64,000 nt of DNA, from the NCBI GenBank assembly GCA_027625915.1, contig JANTQA010000063.1:1550001-1614000 (forward strand). Reading direction: 5' to 3'. Source of the stretch: Anaeramoeba flamelloides (lineage: Eukaryota > Metamonada > Anaeramoebidae). Below the pieces are notes generated by a model. That model saw only the letters and a program-made list of their open reading frames with translations. It was not told the DNA's origin and ran no database searches. The translations under genes and the position numbers were made by a program. Shown here piece by piece: positions 37,299 through 49,180 of this stretch (its first letter is position 1; each line of letters starts with the position of its first letter).

Positions 37299-39304
37299 AA
37301 CAAAAGTATTTACATGAAAAATTAAAAATAAAATCAAGTAAGACAGAAGTAATTATATTAATTTTTAAGATAAGACCAAGAAAAAAAATGACTTTTATTT
37401 TATATTTCTTTATTATTTTTTTTCCTAATTTTGATTTCATTCTTTAAATTGGTATCTAAAAATATTGTCATTAGTTATACTCCACTCCTGTATTTTTTAT
37501 AAAATATCACTTTTAATTGATAAAAAAATGATTTAAATGATTCGGTTTGTTAAAAAAAAAAAATCGTTATAAATTGGTAAAAACATGCTTAATCTCTTAA
37601 ATTTTAATTCAATGATCTTTTTTACCTTTTTAGGGATTATTTTTTTCTGAAAATTCGAAAAATTAATTGTGTTTTCAAATTCCCCCTTTTACAGAAAATT
37701 GTTTTTGTTTAAACAAGCATATCTTTTTTTAAAAAAGAATAAAAGAATTTATCATTACACCCCTATGATTTGAAATATCTTGTGAAAGTTGAGTCATTTT
37801 TATTGAAATTTTGATTATTATTAATCCTTTAACTAAAATTACCAAACATTTTTTATTTAGTAAAAAAAGAAATTTTTTTAAAGAAAAAAATCAAACATTA
37901 AAAATAAAAGTCAAATAAATTGCAGTAATTTAATTTTACTCATCATTTTGGTTTTTTTTTTTTTTTTTGAAAAATACTAAACTTTTCGGTTAATATCAAT
38001 CTTAAAATTCAAAAAATGTATATAGTTTCTTTTTCATATTATATAATAATTATCTAGTAAATATGACATAATATTTTATTTTTTACCAATTTAAAATTAT
38101 TTTGATACTTTTCAGTATTTATGAGTGGAAAAAGGATTTTCGAATGAAAAATTTCAATTTTTTAATTTTCGGTGAAATCCCTGAAGGTTGTATAATATTT
38201 TAATTTCCATAAAAGGGCGGTATTTTCCATTAATTTTTAATTGGAGAACACAATTAGATGAAACTGAAAAAATATGGAAACTCTTTTTTAAAAGTTTAAA
38301 TTAGATTATATTTTTATTTATATTCAGTTACAAACTCACTATTTTATTTTAATTTTATTAAAATAAACTTTTCATCACATTTTATTGATTCTTTGTCATT
38401 TTAATATGACCCCCCCCCCCAATATTATTTGTTTTTTACCACATATTAACATTCCCAACTGATTTTTGTTAAGAAATTATTAAAAAGAAATTTATCAAAT
38501 TGAAATTAGTTTTTTTTTTTTTTTTTAAGTTTGCCTATTAATACTTTTTGTGAATTCAAACAAACATTTTCCTTTTTTTTTATTACCAATGAAAATAAAT
38601 TTTTCATTTTTTATTTTTGATGGTTAATGGAATATCTTTTCTACTTAAATTTAGATTTTGAAAGGGATCAAATAGTCTCAAATGTAATTATTATTATTAT
38701 TGATTCTCAAACCATCGGATAAAGCTTAAAGTTTATTATTAACACATTTGACTAACCTTTAATATTATCTGTCCTTGATACTAGAAAAAAAATATTAGTT
38801 TGTTTTATTTTTATTTTTTTTTTAATTAACTTGTTTTAAATTATAAGAGATTATGAAATCATTATCCTAAAAAAAATATTTTCAAACAGATTCCAAAAAC
38901 ATTTTCTTACTTATAATTCTGTTTTGTTGTAGATATTAGAAAGTATTTGTATTCGATTTTTTGACAACAACTTTCAATAATTTTTGAAAACAAATACAAA
39001 TAATTATTATTTTTATTTTTTATTCTGTAAAAAAAGGTTAGGAAATATCCATATCAATAATTCTTTTGAAAAATGAATATAATTCAAAAGTTCATCCGAA
39101 TTATCAAATACCTTCTATATTTATTCTATATTATTAAGATGAATTGATCGATTATATTAGATTTTTTTTTTCAAAATATTCTATTTCTAACAGTATTGTT
39201 TCTTAAAAAAGTATGTTCAAAAAATATATAACAAGTGCTTTAGAGACTGAAAATTTCACCTGTTTTCAATATACTAAATTCCCAAAATTTGAAAGTGGTT
39301 AAAA

Positions 39305-39504
39305 TGCAGTCAGTTGCATTCTAAAGTCACAAACCCTTAACTAAAATTAAAATACGAACTTAATCTTAAATTAGGACACATTTTTTAAAACTTTTTTTTA
39401 AAAAAATTATTGTTCTAGAATTCTGATTTTGTGCCTTAAATCTAGATTATTTTGTAAATTAAATTTCGTTCAGTGTTTGTGTCTGGGGAGTGGAACTGAC
39501 TGTA
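39305..39504. mobile_element. Tc1/mariner-type MITE, copy 4 of 6
   Basis: Right end well preserved (GGAGTGGAACTGACTGTAG). Left end CAGTCAGTTGCATTCTAAAG is partly decayed. It lies only about 85 bp upstream of the decayed Tc1/mariner element at 39589. Confidence 0.75.
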
Positions 39505-39588
39505 GTGGATAGAATAACAAAATAATTATGAGTTATCGTTTTTTTCCAAAAGTCAAATTGGTGGATGAAAGGATAATAGATTGTAAGA

Positions 39589-40730
39589 TAAACTCAATTC
39601 CAAAATTTGATACACTGCTTAAAAAGTTGAAAGGATAATAATACTGAAATTTTCACATAAACTCAATTCCAAAAATTGGGGCACACCTTCAAAATCAATT
39701 TAATTCCAAGAAAAGTGATATTTGACTCTTAAATAGAAACATTAGATATTAACAATCAATGTAAATAATTTTAAAGTTAATTATTTATCATTTTTTTTCA
39801 TTATTTTTTGATTTTTGATTTTCAATAATTTTTTTGATTTTTTTTGTATTATTTTTTTTGAAAAAAAAAAAATTTTTCTTTTTTTTTCAAAACTTTTCGA
39901 AAATCTCAAAATCACTTTAAAATGAAATTTAAAAGTTTTCATTCTGATCACAAAAAAAATTTTTTTTTTTTCTCAATAAGAAAAAAGATTCTTTTTTTAT
40001 CGAGAAAAAATTTTTTTTGAAAAAAAATCATGACATGGTGTGCTAGGAGACATGACCTACAAACAGACCTTATTATTATTAATGGAAGTGTGAATACTGA
40101 ATGTATTATTAATGATATTATCAAAAAAATCAAAGGAAATTCAACTTGCTAATTCAAAATATAGTGAGTTGAAATGGATTTTCCAAAAGGATGGAGCTTG
40201 TCCACATACTTCAAAAAAAAAAAAACTCAAACTTACTTAAATCGGGGATGTAATGTTCTGGACCCTTGACCCCCATTTCCACAAGATTTAAATCCAATGG
40301 GGAATTTATGGATACTAAACTGAAAAATTGTAACCAAAAAACGAAGAAGAATTTTTAAAATTTTCACTAATGTAAGAAATACTTTGAGTTGGGAAACCTA
40401 AGATAATTAGTAAACTCTATATTTAAAACGATAGATTTAGTTATCAAAAGACAAGCTGAATCTATTAATAGTTTTTATTAATTTTTCTTTCAATAAAAAT
40501 GGATTTTTTTGGTAACCGTGTTCCAAAAATAGGGCGCACCTTTTTTTATTTTTTTTTTTTTATTTTTCGAATTGAATTTTAAATTTACTATAAAATATAT
40601 AAATAGTATTAATTAAATATTTTGGGGTCTTTTATTATTTTAATGTTCAAATATCATGTATTTTGGAGTATATTTTTATTAATGTAATTTTTTTTTGTGT
40701 CACATTTTTTGGAATTGAGTTTAATTATAA
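39589..40730 (+). mobile_element. decayed Tc1/mariner-type transposon with transposase remnant
   Basis: A DNA transposon moved by a DDE transposase. Translation across 40028-40540 in more than one frame gives MTWCARRHDLQTDLIIINGS..., then WIFQKDGACPHTSKKK and DLNPMGNLWI. These are the Tc1-family signatures FQQDNAPxHxS and SPDLNPIENLW. The glutamate of PIEN is replaced by Gly, and several stops and frame changes interrupt the gene. Inverted ends are visible as AAACTCAATTCCAAAAATTG near 39658 and its reverse complement TTTTTTGGAATTGAGTTTAA near 40705. A second copy of the left motif lies at 39592, so the left border may be duplicated. Non-functional. Confidence 0.8.
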
Positions 40731-41460
40731 AATATTTTTTATTTTTAGAACTATTTCATTTTTTTTGTTTTTTTTTTGTGTTGTTTTTTCATTTCCCTTT
40801 ATTCCAGTTTTATATTCTGTTTCTTTAGATATAGAAATTTTTTTTCAAAATCTTGAAAGAGCGTTAGTGTTAGTTTTTTAACTAGAAAAATCACGTACAA
40901 ATGGTTGATAGTATCTTATCATTTGATAAATCGACAATGGTTCGTTGAATATTCAACAAATTACCCAATAGATTTTGTTTTTCAGCTTTTTTCGTTATAT
41001 TGGAAATAGATTTTGATTTTTTGGGTTTTATCTTTTTGTTATTTTATTTGGATAGAAATGATGACTAAAAAACACTAATACTGGGTAAATCAAATGTTGT
41101 TTTATATTACGTTTGGAAAAATACAATAAATTGGGTTTTTTTTTGTCTATTTTTGATTTTGGGTCTGTCCAAATTTTATAAATGGGGTTAATTTTTGACA
41201 CAGTCTAGAAAATTTTTCATTCGTACCATTATACAAAATGGTATTAGTAAGCAATTTGAAAGTAAATAATATAAAAGGAATAAAAATAATTTTGTTAAAA
41301 TTTTTATTAATTTTGGTTACTATAAAAGTAATAAAATATAATAATGTAATTGAATTATATTTTCAGTTTGATATTTTGTCAAATGTTTACATATATAAAA
41401 ACCTATAAACACACAAGAATGTCGAATAAATATATGCTTATAAATTACAAATATATCGAA

Positions 41461-41482
41461 TATATATATATATATATATATT
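41461..41482. repeat. (TA)n microsatellite
   Basis: About 11 TA units in the 3' flank of the BTB gene. Confidence 0.9.
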
Positions 41483-41676
41483 TAGACTTTGTATAATTCG
41501 AAAATTATGCGAATTATTTGATACATTTCAATTTGAAAAGTCAAGAAATAAAAATAAAAATAATGGATCAATTATAAAATGATCTTTTCAAAATAATAAA
41601 AGTAAATTGAAAGTCAAAAAAATAATATGATCAATTTAAAATTAAAGAATAATGTTCAAAAGTTGTGTGATAATTT

Positions 41677-43224
41677 TTAAAAATTAACTGAATAAAGGAT
41701 TGAATTCGAGATAATTTTTTTGCCATCAGTGTTCTGCAACCAAAAGGTTTTATTATTTCTAACCGAATCTGAAACTGGCCAGATATTTAAAACGATCACG
41801 TTACCCTGGAGATCATTTTCAATTTGGTTTTTTTTCAGAGCAATCAAGGGAATGCCATCAGACCATTCTGCAATTACTGTGGCCTCGGGACTAATCAATT
41901 TTGTGTTAATCCTGAAAGAGTCCGAGCCGCCATCAAAGGACTCAACACCCTTCATTATTGGGTGGTCTGGGTGGTGTACTTTGCCCAAAGACGCTTGTTT
42001 TTGGTGTATAAGTTTCCCCTGTTGGAAAGAGAGGTACTCCAAGCTGGTAATTTCGCCCTGTAGGCTACGCTCATGCTTTTCCCTAAGACAGTCTGAAGCA
42101 CAGATCACAATGCCTTTCCCGAGCTTGACGAAGTTCGCCAAGAGGTTGCCGTAATACTTTGCCTTCTTAAGGGGCTTGTATGAAAAGACAAAAATTGAAT
42201 CATATATTCTTAAATCATTTAAGGTCACAGTCTTTAAGTTCACATTCAAGGCCGATACGTTTTTTCTTAAGATCCCCTGTGAGGTGATCGATTCCATAAT
42301 GTCGTTCAAATATTTTGGATAGGTTGTTGTAGTCATGATTAGAACCCTGACTTGGTCAGCCCTGAGAGGTGCCTTTGTGGACCTACACTTTTCTTCATGG
42401 GTGGCCTTCCTAAACCTGAGGCTCTTGGTGAACATGGAATACAGCTTTGTGTTTTTCAGACATAAGATTTTCTTTTTTAAGATCTTCTTTTGGATTTCCA
42501 ATTGTTTTTCTCGTTTCCTCTTTTCCCTTTTGATCCAGAACACGCCCAACTCAGTTTTTTTGATTTTTTTGATCCCTTTGGATCCAATTAAATCGAAGTG
42601 AAGCAATTTAAGTAGCTTACATTTCTCAGCAAATTTTAGTTTTATTTCTTCGATCCTTTGAAACAATTTAATTTCGTGGCAATCATAATTGGGGTTCTTT
42701 AATAACCTTTTGAGTGTTTGAAACTTAACACCATAAAAGGCCCCCTTGGGTGAAAAAAAGTACCTTGAGTTCTTTTTAATTACAGTCATAATCCATTCTA
42801 ATAAATTCTGATCATTCATTTCCAAGATTTTTTCGTAAAATTGAAAGCACTTGTTTTTAATTATGCTTGACTCCAAAAAATGTACACATAATTCTTTTAA
42901 ATCCTCCATCATGTACTTGTCAGATAGCTTGTACAGTGGTAAAATACTTTCAGTTGTAAGTTTAACAGAGCCCGTATAACAATACTGTAGGAATTTTGCA
43001 AAAATCTTGGGATCCTGTTCCGGTACCTTAACAACGGCAATTTTCTTATTATCCATCTCGGACCATTTCATCGTATAAAACATGCTCTTCCACATCTCAC
43101 TATTAATCGACAGGATGAGTTGGTGGCCATACATTTCCTTCTTCTTCTTGCCAATAAGAAACTTGACATCGGCTAGCTCATTGCAATTGATAAAATTCGA
43201 TAAATGATCTTGGAGTGACTTCAT
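41677..43224 (-). CDS. BTB-BACK protein with C-terminal class-I amidotransferase-like domain
   Basis: BTB/POZ proteins usually dimerise and often present substrates to CUL3 ligases. Intronless, 515 aa, ATG at 43224. Residues 1-105 are a BTB domain (ADVKFLIGKKKKEMYGHQLI, then FLQYCYTGSVKL). About 106-190 resembles the BACK helices. A Lys-rich segment follows at about 215-290. Residues about 294-515 start RVLIMTTTTYPKYLNDI, pass IYDSIFVFSY, LANFVKLGKGIVICASDC, HPIMKGVESFDGGSDSFR and GNVIVLNIWPVSD, and end TDGKKIISNSILYS. This is the layout of GATase1/ThuA-like flavodoxin folds. A classical Cys-His-Glu triad is not evident; the only Cys in the ICASDC turn is at the nucleophile-elbow position but lacks GxCxG. 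It is therefore probably a non-catalytic or binding fold. GC content is higher than in the flanks. Confidence 0.88.
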   Translation of the reverse strand: MKSLQDHLSNFINCNELADVKFLIGKKKKEMYGHQLILSINSEMWKSMFYTMKWSEMDNKKIAVVKVPEQDPKIFAKFLQYCYTGSVKLTTESILPLYKLSDKYMMEDLKELCVHFLESSIIKNKCFQFYEKILEMNDQNLLEWIMTVIKKNSRYFFSPKGAFYGVKFQTLKRLLKNPNYDCHEIKLFQRIEEIKLKFAEKCKLLKLLHFDLIGSKGIKKIKKTELGVFWIKREKRKREKQLEIQKKILKKKILCLKNTKLYSMFTKSLRFRKATHEEKCRSTKAPLRADQVRVLIMTTTTYPKYLNDIMESITSQGILRKNVSALNVNLKTVTLNDLRIYDSIFVFSYKPLKKAKYYGNLLANFVKLGKGIVICASDCLREKHERSLQGEITSLEYLSFQQGKLIHQKQASLGKVHHPDHPIMKGVESFDGGSDSFRINTKLISPEATVIAEWSDGIPLIALKKNQIENDLQGNVIVLNIWPVSDSVRNNKTFWLQNTDGKKIISNSILYSVNF

Positions 43225-45167
43225 TCGTTTTTTTTTTTTTTTTATCGTTCTTTTTTTGGTAGGTGAAGTTTAATCAAGCAATTAGTAGAAAAAATTTTTT
43301 CGGTGTGTGACTAAAGAGTAAAGCTGTTTTGTTTTTTGAGAAAAAAAAGAAGCTTTGTTTAGTTTGTGTGTTCAACAAAAATAGTTTTTTAAAAAAAATT
43401 GAAATCTCAATCGCAAAAAATTGTTTTCACCAAAATTAAACTTTTGTAACTTTAGTGTTGTTACTTTTCTTCATGTTGTGCAAATTTTTATTCTTTAAAA
43501 TTAACTTTGATCATTTTTTCGAGTATTTTGTTTTCAATTATTTTGACAATTGAATAAAGTTGAGAAACTTTCAAAGGACTACTGACGAAAATAAAGTGTA
43601 TCAAAATTTTGATTTCGTTTTCCAAAAACAGGTTGGAGTGAAGTCAAGGGAAATTTAATTTCTTTTTTTTTCCTATCAGTTAGATTTTTTATTTCAGTTT
43701 AAAAAATGAATACTTTTGTGTTTCCTTTGAATTCTTGTCATTTTGTTTTTTGAGAAAGTTACAAGTAAATTTTATTCCTTTTTTTTTGTATTTTTAGAAT
43801 TGTTGAAATTTCAGAATGATGTTATTTTACAAATTTAAAAGAATTGTTAATTTTAAGTCTGTAATTATTTTTTGCGAATAATAAATTCAAGAAAATAAAA
43901 ACCCTTTTTCGAAGAGTCTTAATCAAATTCTTTAAAACTGGGTGAAAAGAGTTCTTGTCAAAATGTCAATTTTTGTTAAAATTATCTTTTCGTTGTTTTC
44001 TTGAATACAAACAAATTTCTACAATTTGGAAAGAAATAAAACCCAATACTCTTGAAATGTTTTGTTTTTTTTTGTTGTTCAACTCTTCTTCATTACGAAT
44101 TTATTACAAAAACTTTTTTTCAAGTTTTTGCCAAAATGTAAAAAATTAATTTGAAACATTCTTCTTTTTTTAAAATGTTCTCAAAATTAAAAAATTTGTT
44201 AAAAGACAATTACCATTTTTTCAAGATCCAAGTTTCACCTTATTCCGACTAAAAAATGTCTTGTCAAAAAAATTATAAGGCTTTTACAAAACCATAATAT
44301 TTTTTCGAAATCTTCAAAAACCATATGAGTTTCACAATCAATTGAAATAAGTACTTCGAATCCACCTAACTTTTTGTTTGGTAAAATTGGTTTAATATTC
44401 AGTAAAATGTTAAAAAAAAATTTTTTTTTTTTAACATTTTTCATACAATTTGAAATAAAATCTTTTAGATAAGATTTGTAGTCACTCAATAACAACAATT
44501 TCTATTTCCTGAAAAAAATTTTTTTCCTTTGCAAATCCAAATGTTTAGATTTTAATAAATATTTTTTGAAAGGGAAAAAAATTTTTTTTTGATAATGTTT
44601 TTTGACTTGAGTCAATTAAAAACAAACAACATGAGGAGTACGATCGATCTCCAAAAATCAAAAATCAAAAAAGAGTAAAAAGCATGAAAAAAAAGTGCCA
44701 AAGAGAGACACTCAATTTCCAATTAGAATTGTTTAGAATATACAATTTTGAAAACAGCTGTGCCAGTTATGAACTGTTGGTCTTATGAGCTTTTTGAGAC
44801 TATAAAATTTTTTTTTCATATTTAGAATTTTTCAAAAGTTATTTTTATCACAAGAATGTTAAAAAATCTTTACTTTATCAAATGTAGAGGGTTATTAAAA
44901 AAATGATAAATTGGATTAAATGTAATTAAATTGATTGTGTGATGATAATAAACAATTTGCTTCAAATTGAAGAAATTTAACCCTTTGGAAATATAAAATG
45001 AGTAAAGATGAATTTTTTTTTTTAAATTTTGACTTTTTGGGAAATTGAGATGTTTCTATGATTTTTTTTTGATTGTATTTTTTTGTTCTTGGAATTCTAA
45101 GAATTTTTGTTGAAACTGAGAATCCTTCTACTTTTTTGGTTGTTATTTGAATTTTATATCATTGAGA

Positions 45168-46270
45168 TTATCTCAAAATAAAAGTGAAAAATTTTCAGTT
45201 TATTTTCAATTTGTTTGCTTTTTCAAATAAGTAACAAATTGGAATTTAGTTTTTCATTACTTTTATTCTTTAAGGGGTTATGTTCACCCTTGAATGATCA
45301 ATAATAAAAGTATGTTATAATTGGTTGGAAATGGTATTAGTGTTTCATGGTTCACATGGATATAAAAAATCTAATATAAATATTATTCAACAATTAATTC
45401 ATAAATTTTTTTTCTATGAACATAATTTTAAAATCTGTTTAATTTTTAAGAATTTTTTTGAATTCCTTTTCGACGTTTAATGATATAAACCAAAACCAAA
45501 GTATTACTTTATTTGATAATTCATATTTAAGAATTTCCAAAAGTAACTATTTTTTAGATTTTTTAATTTCCAAGATTAACTCAATAATGACAACTTATAA
45601 TAACAAAGACTTATTCGTTTGGTTTCGTTTTGTTAAAATGAGTCCTATCTTTAATATATTTCCAAGATGTGACAATAATTGAGCAAAATAATCTATTCAT
45701 TAATTATTTCGATTGTTATAAAAAGTCTATTTTTTAACGATTAATCTACATTAAGTAACAAACACAAGAAAGATATTTTTCAACTATGGAGTCTGAATAT
45801 TGATAATTCAGCCTTATAAATGTGTGGAGTAATTTAGATTTTTTCTAAAATTGTTGGGTTTTTTAATAATACAAGGATCATTTTAAAATCGATCAGATCA
45901 ACAAATACCACTACTTGATTAATCGATTTTTTAGCCATTGAATCATTGTCACACGAATGTGATTTGGCCTGATAACAGCATGCTTTGATCTTAAACTTCT
46001 CCTTGGTAGACTTTAACACATTAAATTAAAATGTAATAATTTATTATTCAATAGTATTTATATTAGATTTTTTATATCCATGTGAACCATGAAACACTAA
46101 TACCATTTCCAACCAATTATAACATACTTTGATTATAGACCATTCAAGGGTGGGAATAACCCCTTAAAGAATAATAGTAATGAAAAAATAAATTGTAATT
46201 TGTTACTTATTTGAAAAGAGGATGTAAAATGAAAATAAACTGAAAATTTTTCACTATTATTTTGAAATTA
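45168..46270. mobile_element. foldback-type element with ~220-bp terminal inverted repeats
   Basis: The left arm (about 45168-45395) includes GTGAAAAATTTTCAGTTTAT, CAAATAAGTAACAAATTG, TCTTTAAGGGGTTATGTTCA, GGTTGGAAATGGTATTAGTG and TTTCATGGTTCACATGGATA. The right arm (about 46045-46268) carries the reverse complement of all of these in reverse order. The 650-bp centre has two short open frames (45458-45682 plus, 45834-46019 minus) with no recognised transposase motif. The arms are nearly identical in their inner 120 bp and more diverged outside. Confidence 0.85.
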
Positions 46271-46464
46271 CGGACACTGGTATTAGAAATTTAAAAGGGG
46301 TATACTTTCTTCTTATTATCTTTTTTTTTTTTATAATTATTATTATTCATTATATTTCATTTCAAGTTACTTGATCCAAACAAAATACCATAAAAAATAA
46401 CTTAATAAATAAATAGAAAACACAAATTATTGTTGTAAAAATAACTTATATGACAACTTATTAA

Positions 46465-46915
46465 ACTTATGTTTCAAAAAAAATACACTTTTTTATATAA
46501 AAGTCCTATAAATCCAATAATCAAAGAAAATATCAACAAACAATAATAAAGTATGATACTGGTAACTGAAAGTTCTATCATTAAAAAATAAATTCTCAAA
46601 ATGTTGGATCAAATAGGAAAAATTTTCTCCATAAACAACGATAGATTTTGAAGAAAATTTGCCTTTCTTTAAAAAAACAAAAAAAGTGTAATAATTACAA
46701 AATTTTCTGAAAAATTTTCAACATTTTACATTCCTAATTTAAAATTTACATTATAGAATCTCTGGGTTTATCTACAAAATTAATTTGAACTTATTTTTAC
46801 TATTTGGATATATATTGAATTAGATATTACATTGAAACAAGATGAAACAAAAAGCACATATTTTATTATGAAACACAGATTATGGTTTTGAACATGCTCT
46901 TTTTATATTTTATGT
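46465..46915. repeat. dispersed ~450-bp repeat, copy 2 of 3
   Basis: Collinear with 21935-22385 and 57760-58215: TATGTTTCAAAAAAAATACA, AATCAAAGAAAAT, TGAAAGTTCTATCATT, GTTGGATCAAATAGG and ATGAAACACAGATTATGG at the right end. This is the most diverged of the three copies. It lies just inside the right flank of the foldback element that ends at 46270. Confidence 0.7.
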
Positions 46916-47251
46916 TGTGATTATTGTATAAATAATAATCACCACTCTATCGGAGAAGATACAATCATAAATATAATTGAGAAGATAATAATTTTTTATT
47001 TTTATTTCTTTACTTTTTTTAACATTTATAAACCAAGACCATCCGTCAAATTTTAATGAACCAAACTTTAAAACTATTCTAAAAAAAAGGAAATTATTAT
47101 TTTTGTTTTTTGGATTTTTTTTAATCATTTTTGAAATGATTGTTTGATAAATAAAAATTATTTTGGTTAACATGGATTTTGTTTAGTTTTTAATATAAAA
47201 ATAGTTATTTTCACAATTATTCAATGGTTAGTCATTAGTTTGGAGACTTAC

Positions 47252-47284
47252 GGAATCTTCAGTAAGAAGTGCTTCCTTGGCCAT
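47252..47284 (-). CDS. possible first exon (11 codons) of an unplaced gene
   Basis: ATG at 47284 encodes MAKEALLTEDS, directly followed by a consensus donor GTAAGT at 47251. Its codon use is clearly less AT-biased than the surroundings. A strong acceptor (TTTCCTTTTTTTTAG) lies about 165 nt further along the minus strand near 47080, but joining in phase 0 gives an early stop. The downstream exon is therefore unknown and no family can be named. Confidence 0.3.
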
Positions 47285-48639
47285 TTTCAAGTTTTAGCCA
47301 ATATTCGGTTTGATTATTATTGAATATTTTCAAATATTAAACCATAATTTTGAGTGAAAAGAGAAAAATCATAATATTTGTATCTTTTTTATGTTTTTTT
47401 GGTTTCTTATCATATAAAATTGTAGAAAAAAAAGTGAAAAATCTTAAATTTCAAAATTGGTCAAATTCTTATTTTTTTCAAAATAATCAATCAAATTGAA
47501 AAATATTGGATGTAGATATTTAAAAACCCCTTTACTGGTAGGTTAATATATTTTTCGGTAGGTTAGAGTATCCTCGAGTAGGTTTGGGTGGTTTAAATTG
47601 TATAATAGAAAATTTTAGCAAGGATTTGGGGAAAAAAATATTAAGAAGAGAGGAACAAGACTTTTGTAACTTGTTTTAAGGGGTAAAAATATTTTCACTT
47701 TACTTTTAGTTTTAAAATTGGATTTTGAAGAAATTTTTAAAAATATTTTAATATTGGCGATTTCAAGATTTTGAATTTTCTACAATTTAAGTAATAAAAT
47801 ACTACCCATCGTAAAATAATCTTTCTAAATTTTCCTCCCATAATTATAAAAAAAACATTAAAAATTTTCGTACAAATAATAATAATCAAGATACTTTTCA
47901 AAAATATCAAAAAATTCAATTTGAGAAATTTTGAAATTTAATAATATACCCAAAAAAAATCCAGGAAAAAATATGGAATGTTGTAAATTTTAACTAAAAT
48001 TAGATTGAAATATGATAAAAAATATTTTAAAAATCAAACAAAAACTGATTATTATTTTGGATATTTATCATTTGTAGCTAGAAATATAAACAAAAGACCA
48101 AAATAACTCAAAATAATAACTTCGGATTTTTTTTTTATATTCACAATCTAAGATTAAAAAGATTCTTTTCATCTTCTCAATAGTAATTATTACATAAGTT
48201 AATGATTCAAACTTTAAAGTGGGCCAGTAGAACTTTTACAAAATACAAATTTTTGGGAAAAAAGAATGTCCAAAAAAAACCAAAAAATGTAACTTTTATA
48301 TTTAGTATTTTTCACCGACAAAAAAGGCATTTTTGAAACGAATTCTTCAGATACAGTATAAATACCAATTTTTGATATTGGCTAAGGTTCTATCCATCTT
48401 TTTTTTAGAGATTAAAATTATTTTTTTTTATTTTAAGAGGTATTTCAAGTGGATTTTGTATCGTTTTTTTTTTTTTTTGTTAATTGTCTGAAACTTGAAT
48501 TTACAAGTAATTATAAATACAAATAAGTATTTAGTAATACAATGATTTCTTTTTCTAAATTCTCTAATTAGTACTTTTTTACTAACATTCCAGTAAAAAT
48601 TAATAATTTCTACAGAAATATAAACTCCTTTTAAGTCAA

Positions 48640-49180
48640 AGTGCCCCACTTGTATGTATCGAATTACATTTGTTAAAAGGTTTTGAATGGATATTAGATA
48701 AAACAATTTATTTTAATTTTGGATATTTCAAAATTGAAATCATTTTTTCAAATATTTCGAACTTTTTTACTTTTTTTTTTCTTAATTTTTTTTTTCCTAA
48801 TTTATTTGTTAAAATATTTTTTTATTTGCTAGATCGAGATTAATTTGGTAAAAAGCTATTATTCTAATGTTATTGAAACAGTGAAGATGATATCAGAGAA
48901 ATAATCTTTATTTCAATTAGAATTTTATTTTGATCTTCAATTGAAGATCAAAATCAAACTTACCATTTTTCTCAGTCGAGCCCGAATAATTTGGGGTTTG
49001 AATATATCAAGAAAGTATATTGGTTTATTAGTTTTATTACATGATGATACTAACTATTTTTTGATGTGTATTATTCAACTTAATTCTTATTTTTCTTTAA
49101 AGCTCAATTATAATAAAGAATTGAAATCTTGAAAAAGTTGTTGCGTGCCTTTGACTGAAGCAAAGTTTATATTATTACAT
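48640..49180. repeat. diverged dispersed repeat, copy shared with 16100-16640
   Basis: Second copy of the family, same orientation (TTAAAAGGTTTTGAATGG, ATTTCAAAATTGAAAT, AAAGCTCAATTATAA, CAAAGTTTATATTATT). The short open frames inside (48941-49132, 49145-49357) belong to the repeat and show no conserved domain. Confidence 0.65.
48927..48954. other. perfect 28-nt palindrome
   Basis: ATTTTGATCTTCAA followed immediately by its reverse complement TTGAAGATCAAAAT, with no spacer. It lies inside the 48640-49180 repeat. The sister copy near 16362 keeps only one half (CAATTAAAGATCAAAAT). Confidence 0.9.

Larger units (their letters stand above)
34811..41676. other. 6.9-kb gene-free, transposon-bearing stretch
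   Basis: Upstream of the cullin start and downstream of the BTB gene's stop; no host gene is supportable. It holds two MITEs (37103, 39305), a decayed Tc1/mariner copy (39589-40730), a poly-C run of about 11 (38410) and a TA run (41461-41482). CACCCTTGAATGA near 34925 and its inverted counterpart TCTCAAGGGTGGG near 35398 resemble the arm sequence of the element at 45168-46270 and may be a relic of the same type. Confidence 0.55.

Noticed and set aside
41720-42601. Plus-strand frames opposite the BTB gene
   Set aside because: They are shadows of a long, well-conserved minus-strand coding frame.
44235-44498. 87-codon minus-strand frame
   Set aside because: It is read through poly-A/T runs with no motif. 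A stretch including EVLISIDCETHMVFEDFEK looks less random, but no splice or family support was found.
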